Source: Candidatus Delongbacteria bacterium
GTDB taxonomy: Bacteria; UBA4055
Direction of reading: 5' to 3'
DNA: 10,413 nt
NCBI GenBank assembly: GCA_013139625.1
Contig: WTAK01000470.1
Span: 1-10,413, forward strand
Part shown: positions 1 through 7,937 of the stretch, piece by piece
Numbering within the stretch: the first letter of the stretch is position 1
Layout: the number at the start of each line of letters is the position of its first letter
The notes under the pieces: model-generated
Told to the model about the DNA's origin: nothing
The model's database searches: none
What the model saw: only the letters and a program-made list of their open reading frames with translations
Position numbers and translations under genes: made by a program

Positions 1-1013
1 ATACAGTGGGAACTTATGATGTGACGCTTATTGCTACGAATGCTACAGGATCAGATGATGAGATAAAAACAGGATATATAACGGTATCAGAAATAGAAAA
101 TATGGCTCTTCAATTTGATGGTATTGATGAATATGTAGATTTAGGTACCAATGTGATAAACCCGGGAAATATTTTTACAATAGAAGCATGGATACTATCC
201 AATCAATTAGATGCGAATTGGCATGGGTTTTTGGGTAATGCTGATGGTGCTTCAAACGGTGATAGATCACCAGGTCTCTGGATTTATAATGATACAGGAT
301 TACATTATGGATTTGGTGATGGTACAAATTGGAATAATGCTGACGCTCCAGATGTAATAACACCAGGTGTCTGGAATCATATTGCATGGACTTTTGATGG
401 TACAACATCAAAAATATTTGTGAATGGAGAGGAAAAGCAGAGTCATACTACCTTCTCTGGCAAGACACCGATTAATCCTATTCGTTACATAGGCAAAGTG
501 GATTTGCAATTTAAAGGATATATTGATGAAGTGAGAATATGGAATGATGTTCGTACGCCAACGGAAATAGTAGATAATCAATATACACTTGCTGATCCTG
601 CAAGTGAAACCAACTTACTTACTTATTATCAGTTTGATAAGATGTCAGGAGCTGTATTACCTGTTATTAAAGGTGCGGACGATGGCACATTAATCAGCAT
701 GGAAGATGAGGACTGGGTAGTTGCAGATTACTACTTATATCCACAATCACCTACAATACCTGCAAATGTAGTTACAAGTATATCTGGAACAGATCTTGTT
801 ATTGATTGGGACGATTCTGCAAATGCAACAGGATATGATGTTTATTCGTCAGATGATCCTTACGGAGCATTTGCTTTTGTAACTTCAGTTGTAGCAAGCA
901 CATATACTGTAGCTGCTGACCAATCTAAGCTCTTTTACTATATAATAGCTGTGGATAATTCGAAAATAACAACAACTAAAATAAACACGAAACTAAATAA
1001 TGAAGTAAGATAA
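1..1013 (+). CDS. Secreted multidomain protein, 3' part (PKD end, LamG, FN3)
   Basis: This is the C-terminal part of a large, probably secreted or surface protein; the start lies upstream of the window. The frame is open to the left edge. A GTG at position 6 is not the start, because the residues around it (VGTYDVTLIATNATGSD) are the closing strands of a PKD domain. Counting from that Val, residues 1-28 are PKD. Residues 34-240 form a LamG/concanavalin-like domain, with LQFDGIDEYVDLG, FTIEAWI, WNHIAWTFDGTTSKIFVNGE and GYIDEVRIWN, then the usual YYQFD...DGTL tail. Residues 254-320 form an FN3-like module. Such proteins typically bind polysaccharide or protein outside the cell; no enzyme domain is visible in this part. 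The final module closely matches the end of the metallophosphoesterase at 3851-7930. The last 15 residues (ITTTKINT...) have no counterpart there and look like an extension. The domain calls are secure, the overall function unknown. Confidence 0.85.
   Translation, partial: TVGTYDVTLIATNATGSDDEIKTGYITVSEIENMALQFDGIDEYVDLGTNVINPGNIFTIEAWILSNQLDANWHGFLGNADGASNGDRSPGLWIYNDTGLHYGFGDGTNWNNADAPDVITPGVWNHIAWTFDGTTSKIFVNGEEKQSHTTFSGKTPINPIRYIGKVDLQFKGYIDEVRIWNDVRTPTEIVDNQYTLADPASETNLLTYYQFDKMSGAVLPVIKGADDGTLISMEDEDWVVADYYLYPQSPTIPANVVTSISGTDLVIDWDDSANATGYDVYSSDDPYGAFAFVTSVVASTYTVAADQSKLFYYIIAVDNSKITTTKINTKLNNEVR
765..965 (+). repeat. C-terminal FN3-like module, copy A
   Basis: This segment encodes 67 residues from NVVTSISGTDLVIDWD to the Lys of DNSK. 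Aligned by eye without gaps to copy B at 7724-7924, 48 of 67 residues are identical, and the DNA is also clearly similar. Shared landmarks are TSISGTDLVIDWD, YSSDDPYG and KLFYYI. It is the last folded module of its protein, as copy B is of its own. Confidence 0.9.
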
Positions 1014-1031
1014 CAAAAATATATTAGGACT

Positions 1032-1044
1032 TTTAACAATAAAA
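1032..1044 (+). repeat. 13-base motif downstream of stop, copy A
   Basis: The sequence TTTAACAATAAAA lies 18 bases after the stop codon of the first gene. The identical 13 bases lie 7 bases after the stop codon of the metallophosphoesterase gene (7938-7950). Both copies follow a GGA and precede a terminator hairpin. The motif is AT-rich, so chance is possible, but the matching position after two genes with related 3' ends argues for shared descent. Confidence 0.55.
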
Positions 1045-1078
1045 CAATTAAGCTTGTTAAGCTGTATAAAGTTCTATA

Positions 1079-1115
1079 AAAAACCCTCGATATCTCTCTT
1101 CCTTCGAGGGTTTTT
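1079..1115. terminator. Bidirectional intrinsic terminator
   Basis: A perfect 12-bp inverted repeat (AAAAACCCTCGA at 1079-1090 and TCGAGGGTTTTT at 1104-1115) encloses a 13-base loop. The stem has a GC-rich core flanked by A and T runs, so transcripts from either side end in a U-rich tract. It lies between two convergent genes, 65 bases after the stop of the first gene and 25 bases past the stop of the minus-strand TPR gene, and would serve both. Confidence 0.9.
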
Positions 1116-1140
1116 CTATTTTTAAAGATTATTATACATT

Positions 1141-3702
1141 TTATTTAATTTTCGAAAATTTTTCAAGTTCTTTCAATCTATTCTTATAAAGCACATTTGG
1201 TATTTTTGAGTATAGCTTAGTATAAAGTTCAATGGTATTCTTTTTATTAAGCATATAGTTATCCTTAATTACTTTTTCGATAGATGTTACATTTACCTTA
1301 GTCTTTTTTGCATGATCAAAAATGTATTGATACAAGCTACAATAAAGGAAAGTTAGTTCTGCTTTTTCTTCATTTTCGGTATCGTAATATTCTATCTCTG
1401 AGTTTATTCTATTAAAGATATTAATTAGCTTCTTTTCTTCTGATAAGCGATTTACTTTTTTTACTTCGCTAACGAAAAGTAATTTTAAAAATTCAACCTT
1501 TAAGCTGATTAAATTTACTATGAATTTTGTTGATGTGTATTCTATCCGATCATTCATTTTTACAAATATTTGATCAATTGCTATGATTTTCTTTAAATTA
1601 AACTTCTGAAAATGAATATTTATTTTACATATCAGACCTAATATATATTGATTGTTATCTTTAAGATAATCAGCAAGGAAGATCGCTTTATCAGCATATT
1701 CTTCAGCAATGTTATATTTTTTAAGTTCGAGATAAACTTTAGAAATATTTTGTAGAGATCTTATCTCAGTTTCATGATCCTTGATCTTTTGAATAGATGG
1801 CAATACAGATTTAATAATACTTATTGCTTTATCATATTTACCTTGCATAAAATATACATCAGCTAATAACACTGTATTACGATTCAATAAAAGTATATTT
1901 TTTCTTTCAGACGAAAGTTTGATCGCTTTTTTAAAGCATTGGATTGATTTTTCGAAATAACCGATCCTAGAATAATAAATTCCCAGATGGTCTTGAATTT
2001 TGATGTCATAATTATTAATGTGATGATATTTCGAAGTTGCAATAGCTTTTTCACAGTATAACCTTGTATCCTCAAATCTATTTATTGATAGGCAAGTTCT
2101 TGCAATAGTTGTTAAAATTCGTATCTTTAGGATTGGATATTGATTACTAATACGATTTAGAACATGGTTGTAAATTTTTAATGCTGTATTAATTTCATCC
2201 TTACCTTTGTAATAGTTTCCTAACAACATTTTTGCTCTTAAATGATTTTCAGTTTGAGGATCTGTATTTTTGATTACAAATTTTATTATCTTTAAAGACC
2301 TTTCCCTGTTTTGAAAGGCTACATCCAGTTGTACGATCTTATTTAATAATTTCATTTTGAAATTGTAGAAATCATATTTAGTTGAGTATTCAATACCTTC
2401 GATCAATAAATCTCTTTCTTTTTCAATCAATCCTTTTGATTTATAAATTGTGATCAAACCTAGAAGAGTGTGAAGTAAGTTTTCAACAATGTTTTCAAAT
2501 TGCAACTTTGCCAGATCTGTGTTTTCTTTTAAGGATGCTTCAATCTTATTAATATAGAATTTTGATAATGACCTAGCAGTTAAATAAATGCTTTCTGATT
2601 CATCGTATTTATACTTATTTTGTGCTTTTAAACCGATATCTTTGAGGTATAAGATAGTTGAACTTGTTTTATTTATCTCGGCTACAAGTTCATCTTCTGA
2701 TTTCTTTGAGTAATCTGAGCTGAAATAATCAGTACTATTCTTAATTTCGGATATTTTTGAAATATATTTATCTGTAATGATTGGAAAACTTTCACAGACA
2801 AGTTTTTCGATTTGCTTATAATTCACTGACTCGGTAGAATCATGATCTTTAGAATTTATAAGATTATAGTTAAACATTACTATTTGAGCAAAAATTTGAT
2901 ATGAAAATGACATTATTGAATTATTAATACTAAATCTCTGAAATAAATTATCATAAAGGTATTTATAAGGATTTTCACTTCGGTTAATGAAGAAGTCAGA
3001 TCTATGGCAGTTGTTTATTATATTACACCGATATTTATCTTTAATGATTTGTTCGATAAGATCATTGGATGATAATTTTATTGATGAAGAGATTGAAAAA
3101 TTACAAGTTAAATTAAAATTACTTTGCATTAAATGTTCAATAAAATATTCAAGGAATATAGCAATTGAAATTGATGTTCTTTCGTGAGAGAATGAGCAAA
3201 AAGTTATTCCGGTAAATCTTTCTTCCAGTAGAATAATATATTTTGAAAATTTATGATCTCTTTGATGAAATAGAAATTTGATCTTTTTGATCGAGACAAA
3301 AAAATCGGTGAATATCTTGAGTTCTATATTCTTTTTATCTGCTATATTTGGTAGTGATTTAGTTGTATGTGAGTTTTGATTTAATTTTTTATAAATTGTA
3401 GTTAATGAGCATTTTAAATTCAGAGTATCTTTTATCTTTTTTGCCGAGAATTTTGGATGTATTAACTTTAGTTCTAGAATCTTATCCACTATTTCATCAG
3501 GGATTTTATTTGTAAATTTCTGATGAATACGAGATTTGTTATGCAGTCCTTCAATTCCATCGACATAATATCTTTTCTTCCAATTTCTAATTGTTTTACG
3601 ATCAAGGTTAAACAGATCGGCAGTCTTACCAATACCTATCTCGTCTGCGATATTGATAACGATAAATTTTCTTTTAGTTCGATCGGTAAATTTTTTAACC
3701 AT
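1141..3702 (-). CDS. HTH / integrase-fold-like / TPR fusion protein, putative regulator
   Basis: This 853-aa protein is probably cytoplasmic; it has no signal peptide or membrane segment. Residues 13-57 form a transposase-type HTH (IGKTADLFNLDRKTIRNWKKRY, then GLHNKS). Residues 67-109 form a second helical HTH-like unit. Residues about 127-258 follow the pattern of an IS481-type integrase core: FTDFF for the first Asp strand, then YIILLEERFTGITFCSF...AIFLEYF. The expected TDNG is replaced by SISSS, and the region expected to carry the catalytic Glu reads NRSENPYKYLYDNL. Residues about 353-693 hold TPRs, clearest at 495-515, 573-598, 613-636 and 653-677. The likely role is DNA binding by a retired transposase with TPRs as sensor or partner domain; this is inferred. 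The ATG at 3702 is preferred over a TTG at 3723 because GAGG sits 5 bases upstream. The gene is much more AT-rich than its neighbours (16 of 60 G+C at 2101-2160), which may indicate transfer. It diverges from the metallophosphoesterase gene. Confidence 0.8.
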   Translation of the reverse strand: MVKKFTDRTKRKFIVINIADEIGIGKTADLFNLDRKTIRNWKKRYYVDGIEGLHNKSRIHQKFTNKIPDEIVDKILELKLIHPKFSAKKIKDTLNLKCSLTTIYKKLNQNSHTTKSLPNIADKKNIELKIFTDFFVSIKKIKFLFHQRDHKFSKYIILLEERFTGITFCSFSHERTSISIAIFLEYFIEHLMQSNFNLTCNFSISSSIKLSSNDLIEQIIKDKYRCNIINNCHRSDFFINRSENPYKYLYDNLFQRFSINNSIMSFSYQIFAQIVMFNYNLINSKDHDSTESVNYKQIEKLVCESFPIITDKYISKISEIKNSTDYFSSDYSKKSEDELVAEINKTSSTILYLKDIGLKAQNKYKYDESESIYLTARSLSKFYINKIEASLKENTDLAKLQFENIVENLLHTLLGLITIYKSKGLIEKERDLLIEGIEYSTKYDFYNFKMKLLNKIVQLDVAFQNRERSLKIIKFVIKNTDPQTENHLRAKMLLGNYYKGKDEINTALKIYNHVLNRISNQYPILKIRILTTIARTCLSINRFEDTRLYCEKAIATSKYHHINNYDIKIQDHLGIYYSRIGYFEKSIQCFKKAIKLSSERKNILLLNRNTVLLADVYFMQGKYDKAISIIKSVLPSIQKIKDHETEIRSLQNISKVYLELKKYNIAEEYADKAIFLADYLKDNNQYILGLICKINIHFQKFNLKKIIAIDQIFVKMNDRIEYTSTKFIVNLISLKVEFLKLLFVSEVKKVNRLSEEKKLINIFNRINSEIEYYDTENEEKAELTFLYCSLYQYIFDHAKKTKVNVTSIEKVIKDNYMLNKKNTIELYTKLYSKIPNVLYKNRLKELEKFSKIK

Positions 3703-3707
3703 TGTAA

Positions 3708-3711
3708 CCTC
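3708..3711 (-). promoter_or_regulatory. Ribosome binding site of the HTH-TPR gene
   Basis: On the minus strand the sequence reads TTGAGGTTACAATG. The GAGG at 3711-3708 is 5 bases from the ATG at 3702. This favours that ATG over the in-frame TTG at 3723-3721, which would put the Shine-Dalgarno inside the coding sequence. Confidence 0.65.
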
Positions 3712-3832
3712 AATTGAGTGCAATATTAAATATAGCTCTAAAATTTAAAAAATAAAATGGGTATTTATAGTATTTAAAAAGTGTTTCGTATTCCATGTGC
3801 GTATATTATTGCCTATATTGAATAAAAAACAG

Positions 3833-3840
3833 AGGGGAGG
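3833..3840 (+). promoter_or_regulatory. Ribosome binding site of the metallophosphoesterase gene
   Basis: AGGGGAGG lies 10 bases before the ATG at 3851. It decides the start: the frame stays open upstream to 3797, but the first 18 codons there lack a comparable site. Starting at 3851 places a typical signal peptide at the N-terminus. Confidence 0.75.
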
Positions 3841-3850
3841 AAAGATAAAT

Positions 3851-6800
3851 ATGAAAATCAGGATGTCAATATTACTTCTGTTAGCTATGCTTGTTATGAG
3901 TTTTAATTCAAGTGCACAGACAGTTATTTCAGCAGGAGATACTTGGACTTACGATGATACAGACACAGATCTGGGAACAACCTGGAGAGAAGCGGCATAC
4001 GGTGACCTTTCAAAAGGTCCAAGCCCGGCTCATTTCGGTTATGGGACAATAACCGGAATAGTAAATGCAACGACTGTAACAGCAAATCTTGCTTGTTATT
4101 ACTTCAGAAAGGACTTTGTTTACAACAAGACAGGATCTGAGACAGGTTTTGAGCTTGAGATTATGTATGATGACGGTGCTGCGATCTACATTAACGGAGC
4201 CGAAGTACACAGGACAGCTCTTATGCCTACTGCTTACCCAACAGAAGTCCTTTTCACAGATGAATGTACTGGTTTTAGTACTGAAGGCGCCTGGGATAGT
4301 ATTATACTTTCTGTAGACGATCTGGCTGACGGTGCAAATACCATTGCAGTTGAAGTACACAATGACAGTCCTGCAAGTTCTGATATAGGATTTGACCTTA
4401 GGCTGACTGCTCTTACAGGCGGAGTTGATTATGCAAAACATATCCGCTGGGGATCATCTGATTCTCCGCTTGACGGATTGACAGTTACATGGAGAAGTGT
4501 GGGTTCTGCTGATAAGATCAAGTGGGGTTACACTACTGACCTATTACAGGGAGAGTTCACGGCTTCAACCCATGCCGGTTATGAGGAAAATTTCCACGAT
4601 TATAATTTTGGAACTGTTACACCTGCTTCAATAATATATTATCAGATCTGGGATTCCGCTAACAGCGAGTACGGTAATATCAAGCAGTTCAACACTGCAC
4701 CGGCAGAAACAGATCCGTATACGATACTGGCCATGGGAGATAGCCGTACGAATGCTGCCAGCTGGACAAGTGTTGCTAATGCAGCGAATATTCATGATGC
4801 AGCGGCAGTTGTTTTTACATCAGATATCGTTAATGACGGAAGTGTTTTTTCGGACTGGAATGCCTGGTTTAACGCTGGCGAAAGTTTCATAGCTGACAAA
4901 CTGATCTACCATTCAACCGGTAACCACGAGTATTACGGCAACGGAGAAGACATTTATCCTAATATCTACGTACTGCCGGAAAATAATCCCGAGAGTTCTG
5001 AATTATACTATTCGTTTGAGTATGCGAATGCAGTTATCATTTGTGTGAATTCGGAAACTCCCACCAATTCAACTATGTTAACATGGCTGGATAATACATT
5101 GGCTGCCAATGTGAGTAAAACATGGAAGATAGTCTTTTTTCACCGTCCGTTCTATTCGACAGGTACTCACGGAGGTGAGATGGATTCGTATCTCGATGCA
5201 TGGTGGACGAAGTTTGATACTTACGGCGTCGATCTTATATTCAATGGCCATGATCACATATATGAGAGGAGCGTACCCATAAACAATGGTTCCGCAGTTG
5301 CAGAATATGGAAGTGAGCCCGGGCAGGGAAGGTGTCAGATAATTACAGGCGGAGCAGGCGCTCCATTGTATGCTGCAGGTAATGATTGGTTTGTTGATAA
5401 CAATGTAGAAAATAAGCTGCACTATGTAAAAATGGATGTTGACGGTGTGAATATGACTGTTAATGTATATGATAATAGTCAATCTGTTATTGATCAATTT
5501 GTTTTAGCAAAATCTTTTGACGGTGTAGCTGTAACAAGTCCGATATCTGACAAAATTTTAGCACCAAGTGGTACAGAAGATATTGATCTATCGGCTGTAT
5601 TTACTGATGCAGAAGGAGATCCTCTTACTTTCACTGTTGAGAGTAATTCAGATCCGTCAAGAGCTACAGGAAATATTGCAGGAAATATACTTACTATAAC
5701 TGCCGGTAGTACTGAATATAACGGAAGCACTACAATGGTAATAAAAGGTGAGGATGTAGCTCATGCAGAATCTGCTAATGATACATTTATTGTAAATATT
5801 GAAGGCAATGAGTGGGATGGAGCTTCAATTACTCCATTGGACGTGAATATTATAGTACCAGTCGATCAAACTGATTCTGATATAGTTACAATTACCGCTG
5901 GTATTCCTCCTGTATTGAATTTTATAGGTGGGATCAACTTTATATCAAAGAAATTAAGTTATACAAACGATACCTTTGTTCCAAATCCGAATATTGACAG
6001 ATCTCAAGCTGAATCGCATGAATCTGGAATTCCATTTGAAAAAGCTACTGCACCAAAAGCTGCATGGGATCAGCAATTTGCCTATGATGTATCTACGTCA
6101 TCCGGTGTATCCGGTCTGGCAGGATGTGAATCCGATGGTAACTTTATCTATTCTACTTCTTGGAGTTCGGCAGACCTTGCCAAATTTGGAATGGACGGTA
6201 CATATATTGAAACTTTTACGATTGCAGGTGTTACCGGTCTTAGAGATCTTGCTTATGACGGTCAGTATTTCTACGGTGGAGCTGCTGCTAACGATATTTA
6301 TGAAATGGATTTCACATCCAAAACACTCGTAAGCACAATTACTTCCCCTGTCGCTGTGAGAGCAATTGCTTATGACGATGCTAATGATGGGTTCTGGGTC
6401 AATAATTGGGCTGAGGACATGACTTTAGTTGGCAGAGATGGTTCAACTATTGACACTATGACCGGGATACCAAGCTGCTATGGTGCTGCTTATGATAATT
6501 GGTCTGCAGGTGGACCGTACCTATGGATAAATAAAGGTACTGATGCAGCTTCAGGTGCAACTGCCACACTTGAGCAATTCAATATTGCAACAGGTGCTAC
6601 TACAGGATTTATATTCGAGATCTCAGCATTTGAAGTTGCAGGTGGTTCTTTTGTACAACCCAATATAATACTCGGTACTGTAACTATTGTTTCTTTAGCA
6701 CAGGGAGAAGCACTTTACGGTTATGAATTATGTGCGAGTGAAACTTGGTTGACTTTGTCGAATGGTTCAGGTGCGGTCACTACAGGTGCAACTCATGATG

Positions 6801-7930
6801 TTACATTAAACTTTGATGCTACAGGTTTTACAAACGGAACAACTAAAACAGCTACACTTACATTTATGGATGAACATGGTAATGAGTATTCTAATCCTGT
6901 TAATGTAACCATGAATGTCGGAGCAGTAACGAATCCTGATATTACTTTGTCTGCAGCGATAATAAATACAACCGCAGCTCCAGAAGGAACAGATACTGAC
7001 TCTTTTGATGTGGGAAATATCGGTGATGCTGACCTTGATTATACAATTACGCATGAGTACACAGCGAAGAAAGCTACCATCAATGTTGAGACAAATGATT
7101 TTGAATCAGGATTGCTTTACACAAACAGTGGATCTCAATCTTGGGCAATAGCTTCAGAGTTGACAGTAAGCTGTGCGAAGGCAGTAGGAGGCGGGGTTCC
7201 TCTATCCGATGCAGTACTTACTTCAGGATCTTTTGATGGCACAATATGTACTAGCTTATCACTTGATTTTGATCAGATAATATCTGTTAATAGTTCTAAC
7301 GGTCCATCATTTATTGTAGAATATTATAATGGTTCTGCTTGGGTTGAGATATACAATGGGGTAGTATCTACAACTGCTTCACAATCACTACCTTTGCCTG
7401 TACTTACAGCAAATATGCAGATCAGATTTACCGGAAACTTATCTACTAAGGGCGCGGTAGATACATGGAGTATTGATAATATAGTAGTTTCCGGACCTGA
7501 GGTCTTTACTTACACTTGGTTAAGTTTTACAAGTCCTCTTACAGGGACTGTAATACCGACCGGAAGCACTACGATCAATCTAACATGTGATGCGGCAGGA
7601 CTATTGGAAGGAACTTATACAGCTAATATCAATGTTGGATCAAATGATCCTGACGAAAACCCTAAAGTTCTACCTGTTAGTTTTGTAGTTAGTGGAGGAG
7701 TTGTTATCCCTGCAGTACCTATAAACATTGTAACAAGTATATCAGGAACTGATTTGGTTATTGACTGGGATGTATCTGCAGACGCAATAGGATATGATAT
7801 TTATTCATCGGATGATCCTTATGGGACTTTTGGTTTTGTAACAAATGTTGGAACTAATCAATATACAGTAGCTACGGATCAAGCAAAATTGTTCTACTAT
7901 ATTGTGGCAAAGAATGCAACTAAGAAATAA
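3851..7930 (+). CDS. Secreted purple-acid-phosphatase-like metallophosphoesterase with long modular tail
   Basis: This 1359-aa exported protein probably hydrolyses phosphomonoesters or phosphodiesters outside the cell; the substrate is unknown. Residues 1-22 are a signal peptide ending in SSAQ. Residues 25-190 form a galactose-binding-like beta-sandwich (FELEIMYDDGAAIYINGAEV). Residues 193-284 match the FN3-like N-domain of purple acid phosphatases. Residues 290-545 form the catalytic domain: GDSR (D297), SDIVNDG (D325), GNHE (357-360), FFHRP (H431) and GHDHIYER (466-473). The metal-binding set looks complete, except that Asn328 stands where these enzymes usually carry the ligand Tyr. The tail follows: a cadherin-like domain (555-651), a beta-propeller-like region (735-925), two ASH/BACON-like sandwiches (about 936-1024 and 1027-1281, the second interrupted by a jelly-roll/MAM-like insert at 1071-1218) and a terminal FN3-like module (1292-1358). 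No T9SS-type C-terminal signal is recognisable. The first 1.6 kb appears somewhat richer in G+C than the tail. Confidence 0.9.
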   Translation: MKIRMSILLLLAMLVMSFNSSAQTVISAGDTWTYDDTDTDLGTTWREAAYGDLSKGPSPAHFGYGTITGIVNATTVTANLACYYFRKDFVYNKTGSETGFELEIMYDDGAAIYINGAEVHRTALMPTAYPTEVLFTDECTGFSTEGAWDSIILSVDDLADGANTIAVEVHNDSPASSDIGFDLRLTALTGGVDYAKHIRWGSSDSPLDGLTVTWRSVGSADKIKWGYTTDLLQGEFTASTHAGYEENFHDYNFGTVTPASIIYYQIWDSANSEYGNIKQFNTAPAETDPYTILAMGDSRTNAASWTSVANAANIHDAAAVVFTSDIVNDGSVFSDWNAWFNAGESFIADKLIYHSTGNHEYYGNGEDIYPNIYVLPENNPESSELYYSFEYANAVIICVNSETPTNSTMLTWLDNTLAANVSKTWKIVFFHRPFYSTGTHGGEMDSYLDAWWTKFDTYGVDLIFNGHDHIYERSVPINNGSAVAEYGSEPGQGRCQIITGGAGAPLYAAGNDWFVDNNVENKLHYVKMDVDGVNMTVNVYDNSQSVIDQFVLAKSFDGVAVTSPISDKILAPSGTEDIDLSAVFTDAEGDPLTFTVESNSDPSRATGNIAGNILTITAGSTEYNGSTTMVIKGEDVAHAESANDTFIVNIEGNEWDGASITPLDVNIIVPVDQTDSDIVTITAGIPPVLNFIGGINFISKKLSYTNDTFVPNPNIDRSQAESHESGIPFEKATAPKAAWDQQFAYDVSTSSGVSGLAGCESDGNFIYSTSWSSADLAKFGMDGTYIETFTIAGVTGLRDLAYDGQYFYGGAAANDIYEMDFTSKTLVSTITSPVAVRAIAYDDANDGFWVNNWAEDMTLVGRDGSTIDTMTGIPSCYGAAYDNWSAGGPYLWINKGTDAASGATATLEQFNIATGATTGFIFEISAFEVAGGSFVQPNIILGTVTIVSLAQGEALYGYELCASETWLTLSNGSGAVTTGATHDVTLNFDATGFTNGTTKTATLTFMDEHGNEYSNPVNVTMNVGAVTNPDITLSAAIINTTAAPEGTDTDSFDVGNIGDADLDYTITHEYTAKKATINVETNDFESGLLYTNSGSQSWAIASELTVSCAKAVGGGVPLSDAVLTSGSFDGTICTSLSLDFDQIISVNSSNGPSFIVEYYNGSAWVEIYNGVVSTTASQSLPLPVLTANMQIRFTGNLSTKGAVDTWSIDNIVVSGPEVFTYTWLSFTSPLTGTVIPTGSTTINLTCDAAGLLEGTYTANINVGSNDPDENPKVLPVSFVVSGGVVIPAVPINIVTSISGTDLVIDWDVSADAIGYDIYSSDDPYGTFGFVTNVGTNQYTVATDQAKLFYYIVAKNATKK
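7724..7924 (+). repeat. C-terminal FN3-like module, copy B
   Basis: This encodes residues 1292-1358 of the metallophosphoesterase and is the partner of copy A at 765-965, with 48 of 67 residues identical by eye. Here the stop codon follows almost at once (NATKK, then TAA), whereas copy A runs on for 15 further residues. Confidence 0.9.
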
Positions 7931-7937
7931 TTGGATA

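Larger units (their letters stand above)
3703..3850. promoter_or_regulatory. Divergent intergenic region, promoters of both flanking genes
   Basis: These 148 very AT-rich bases separate the HTH-TPR gene (leftward) from the metallophosphoesterase gene (rightward), so at least one promoter for each should lie here. Minus-10-like hexamers TATATT occur on the plus strand at 3802-3807 and 3814-3819, and one on the minus strand in GAGCTATATTTAATATTG. No good -35 box is visible. An exact Bacteroidetes-type TAnnTTTG is absent; the nearest is minus-strand TAATATTG with one mismatch. If the HTH-TPR protein is a regulator, this is the natural place for its operator, but I see no convincing dyad. Confidence 0.4.

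Noticed and set aside
6..8. GTG as the start codon of the first gene
   Set aside because: It falls inside the last strands of a PKD domain and the frame is open to the window edge, so the gene begins upstream.
1050..1064. TTAAGCTTGTTAAGC as a regulatory repeat
   Set aside because: It is a short, imperfect repeat in AT-rich DNA between a stop codon and a terminator, with no partner elsewhere in the window.
1141..3702. A complete insertion sequence around the transposase-like gene
   Set aside because: No terminal inverted repeats or target-site duplications were found by eye, the protein has TPRs and appears to lack catalytic acids.
3703..3723. TTG start adding seven residues to the HTH-TPR protein
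   Set aside because: The Shine-Dalgarno GAGG would lie inside the coding sequence, and the ATG at 3702 is ideally spaced from it.
4010..4441. 143-codon open frame on the minus strand
   Set aside because: It is antisense to the sandwich domain of the metallophosphoesterase, has a Cys/Ser/Ile-rich composition without domain logic and no ribosome binding site I could see.
5078..5497. 139-codon open frame on the minus strand
   Set aside because: It is antisense to the catalytic domain, whose motifs are clearly coded on the plus strand; it is a shadow.
5976..6332. 118-codon open frame on the plus strand in another frame
   Set aside because: It overlaps the propeller-like region of the metallophosphoesterase and shows no recognisable protein features.
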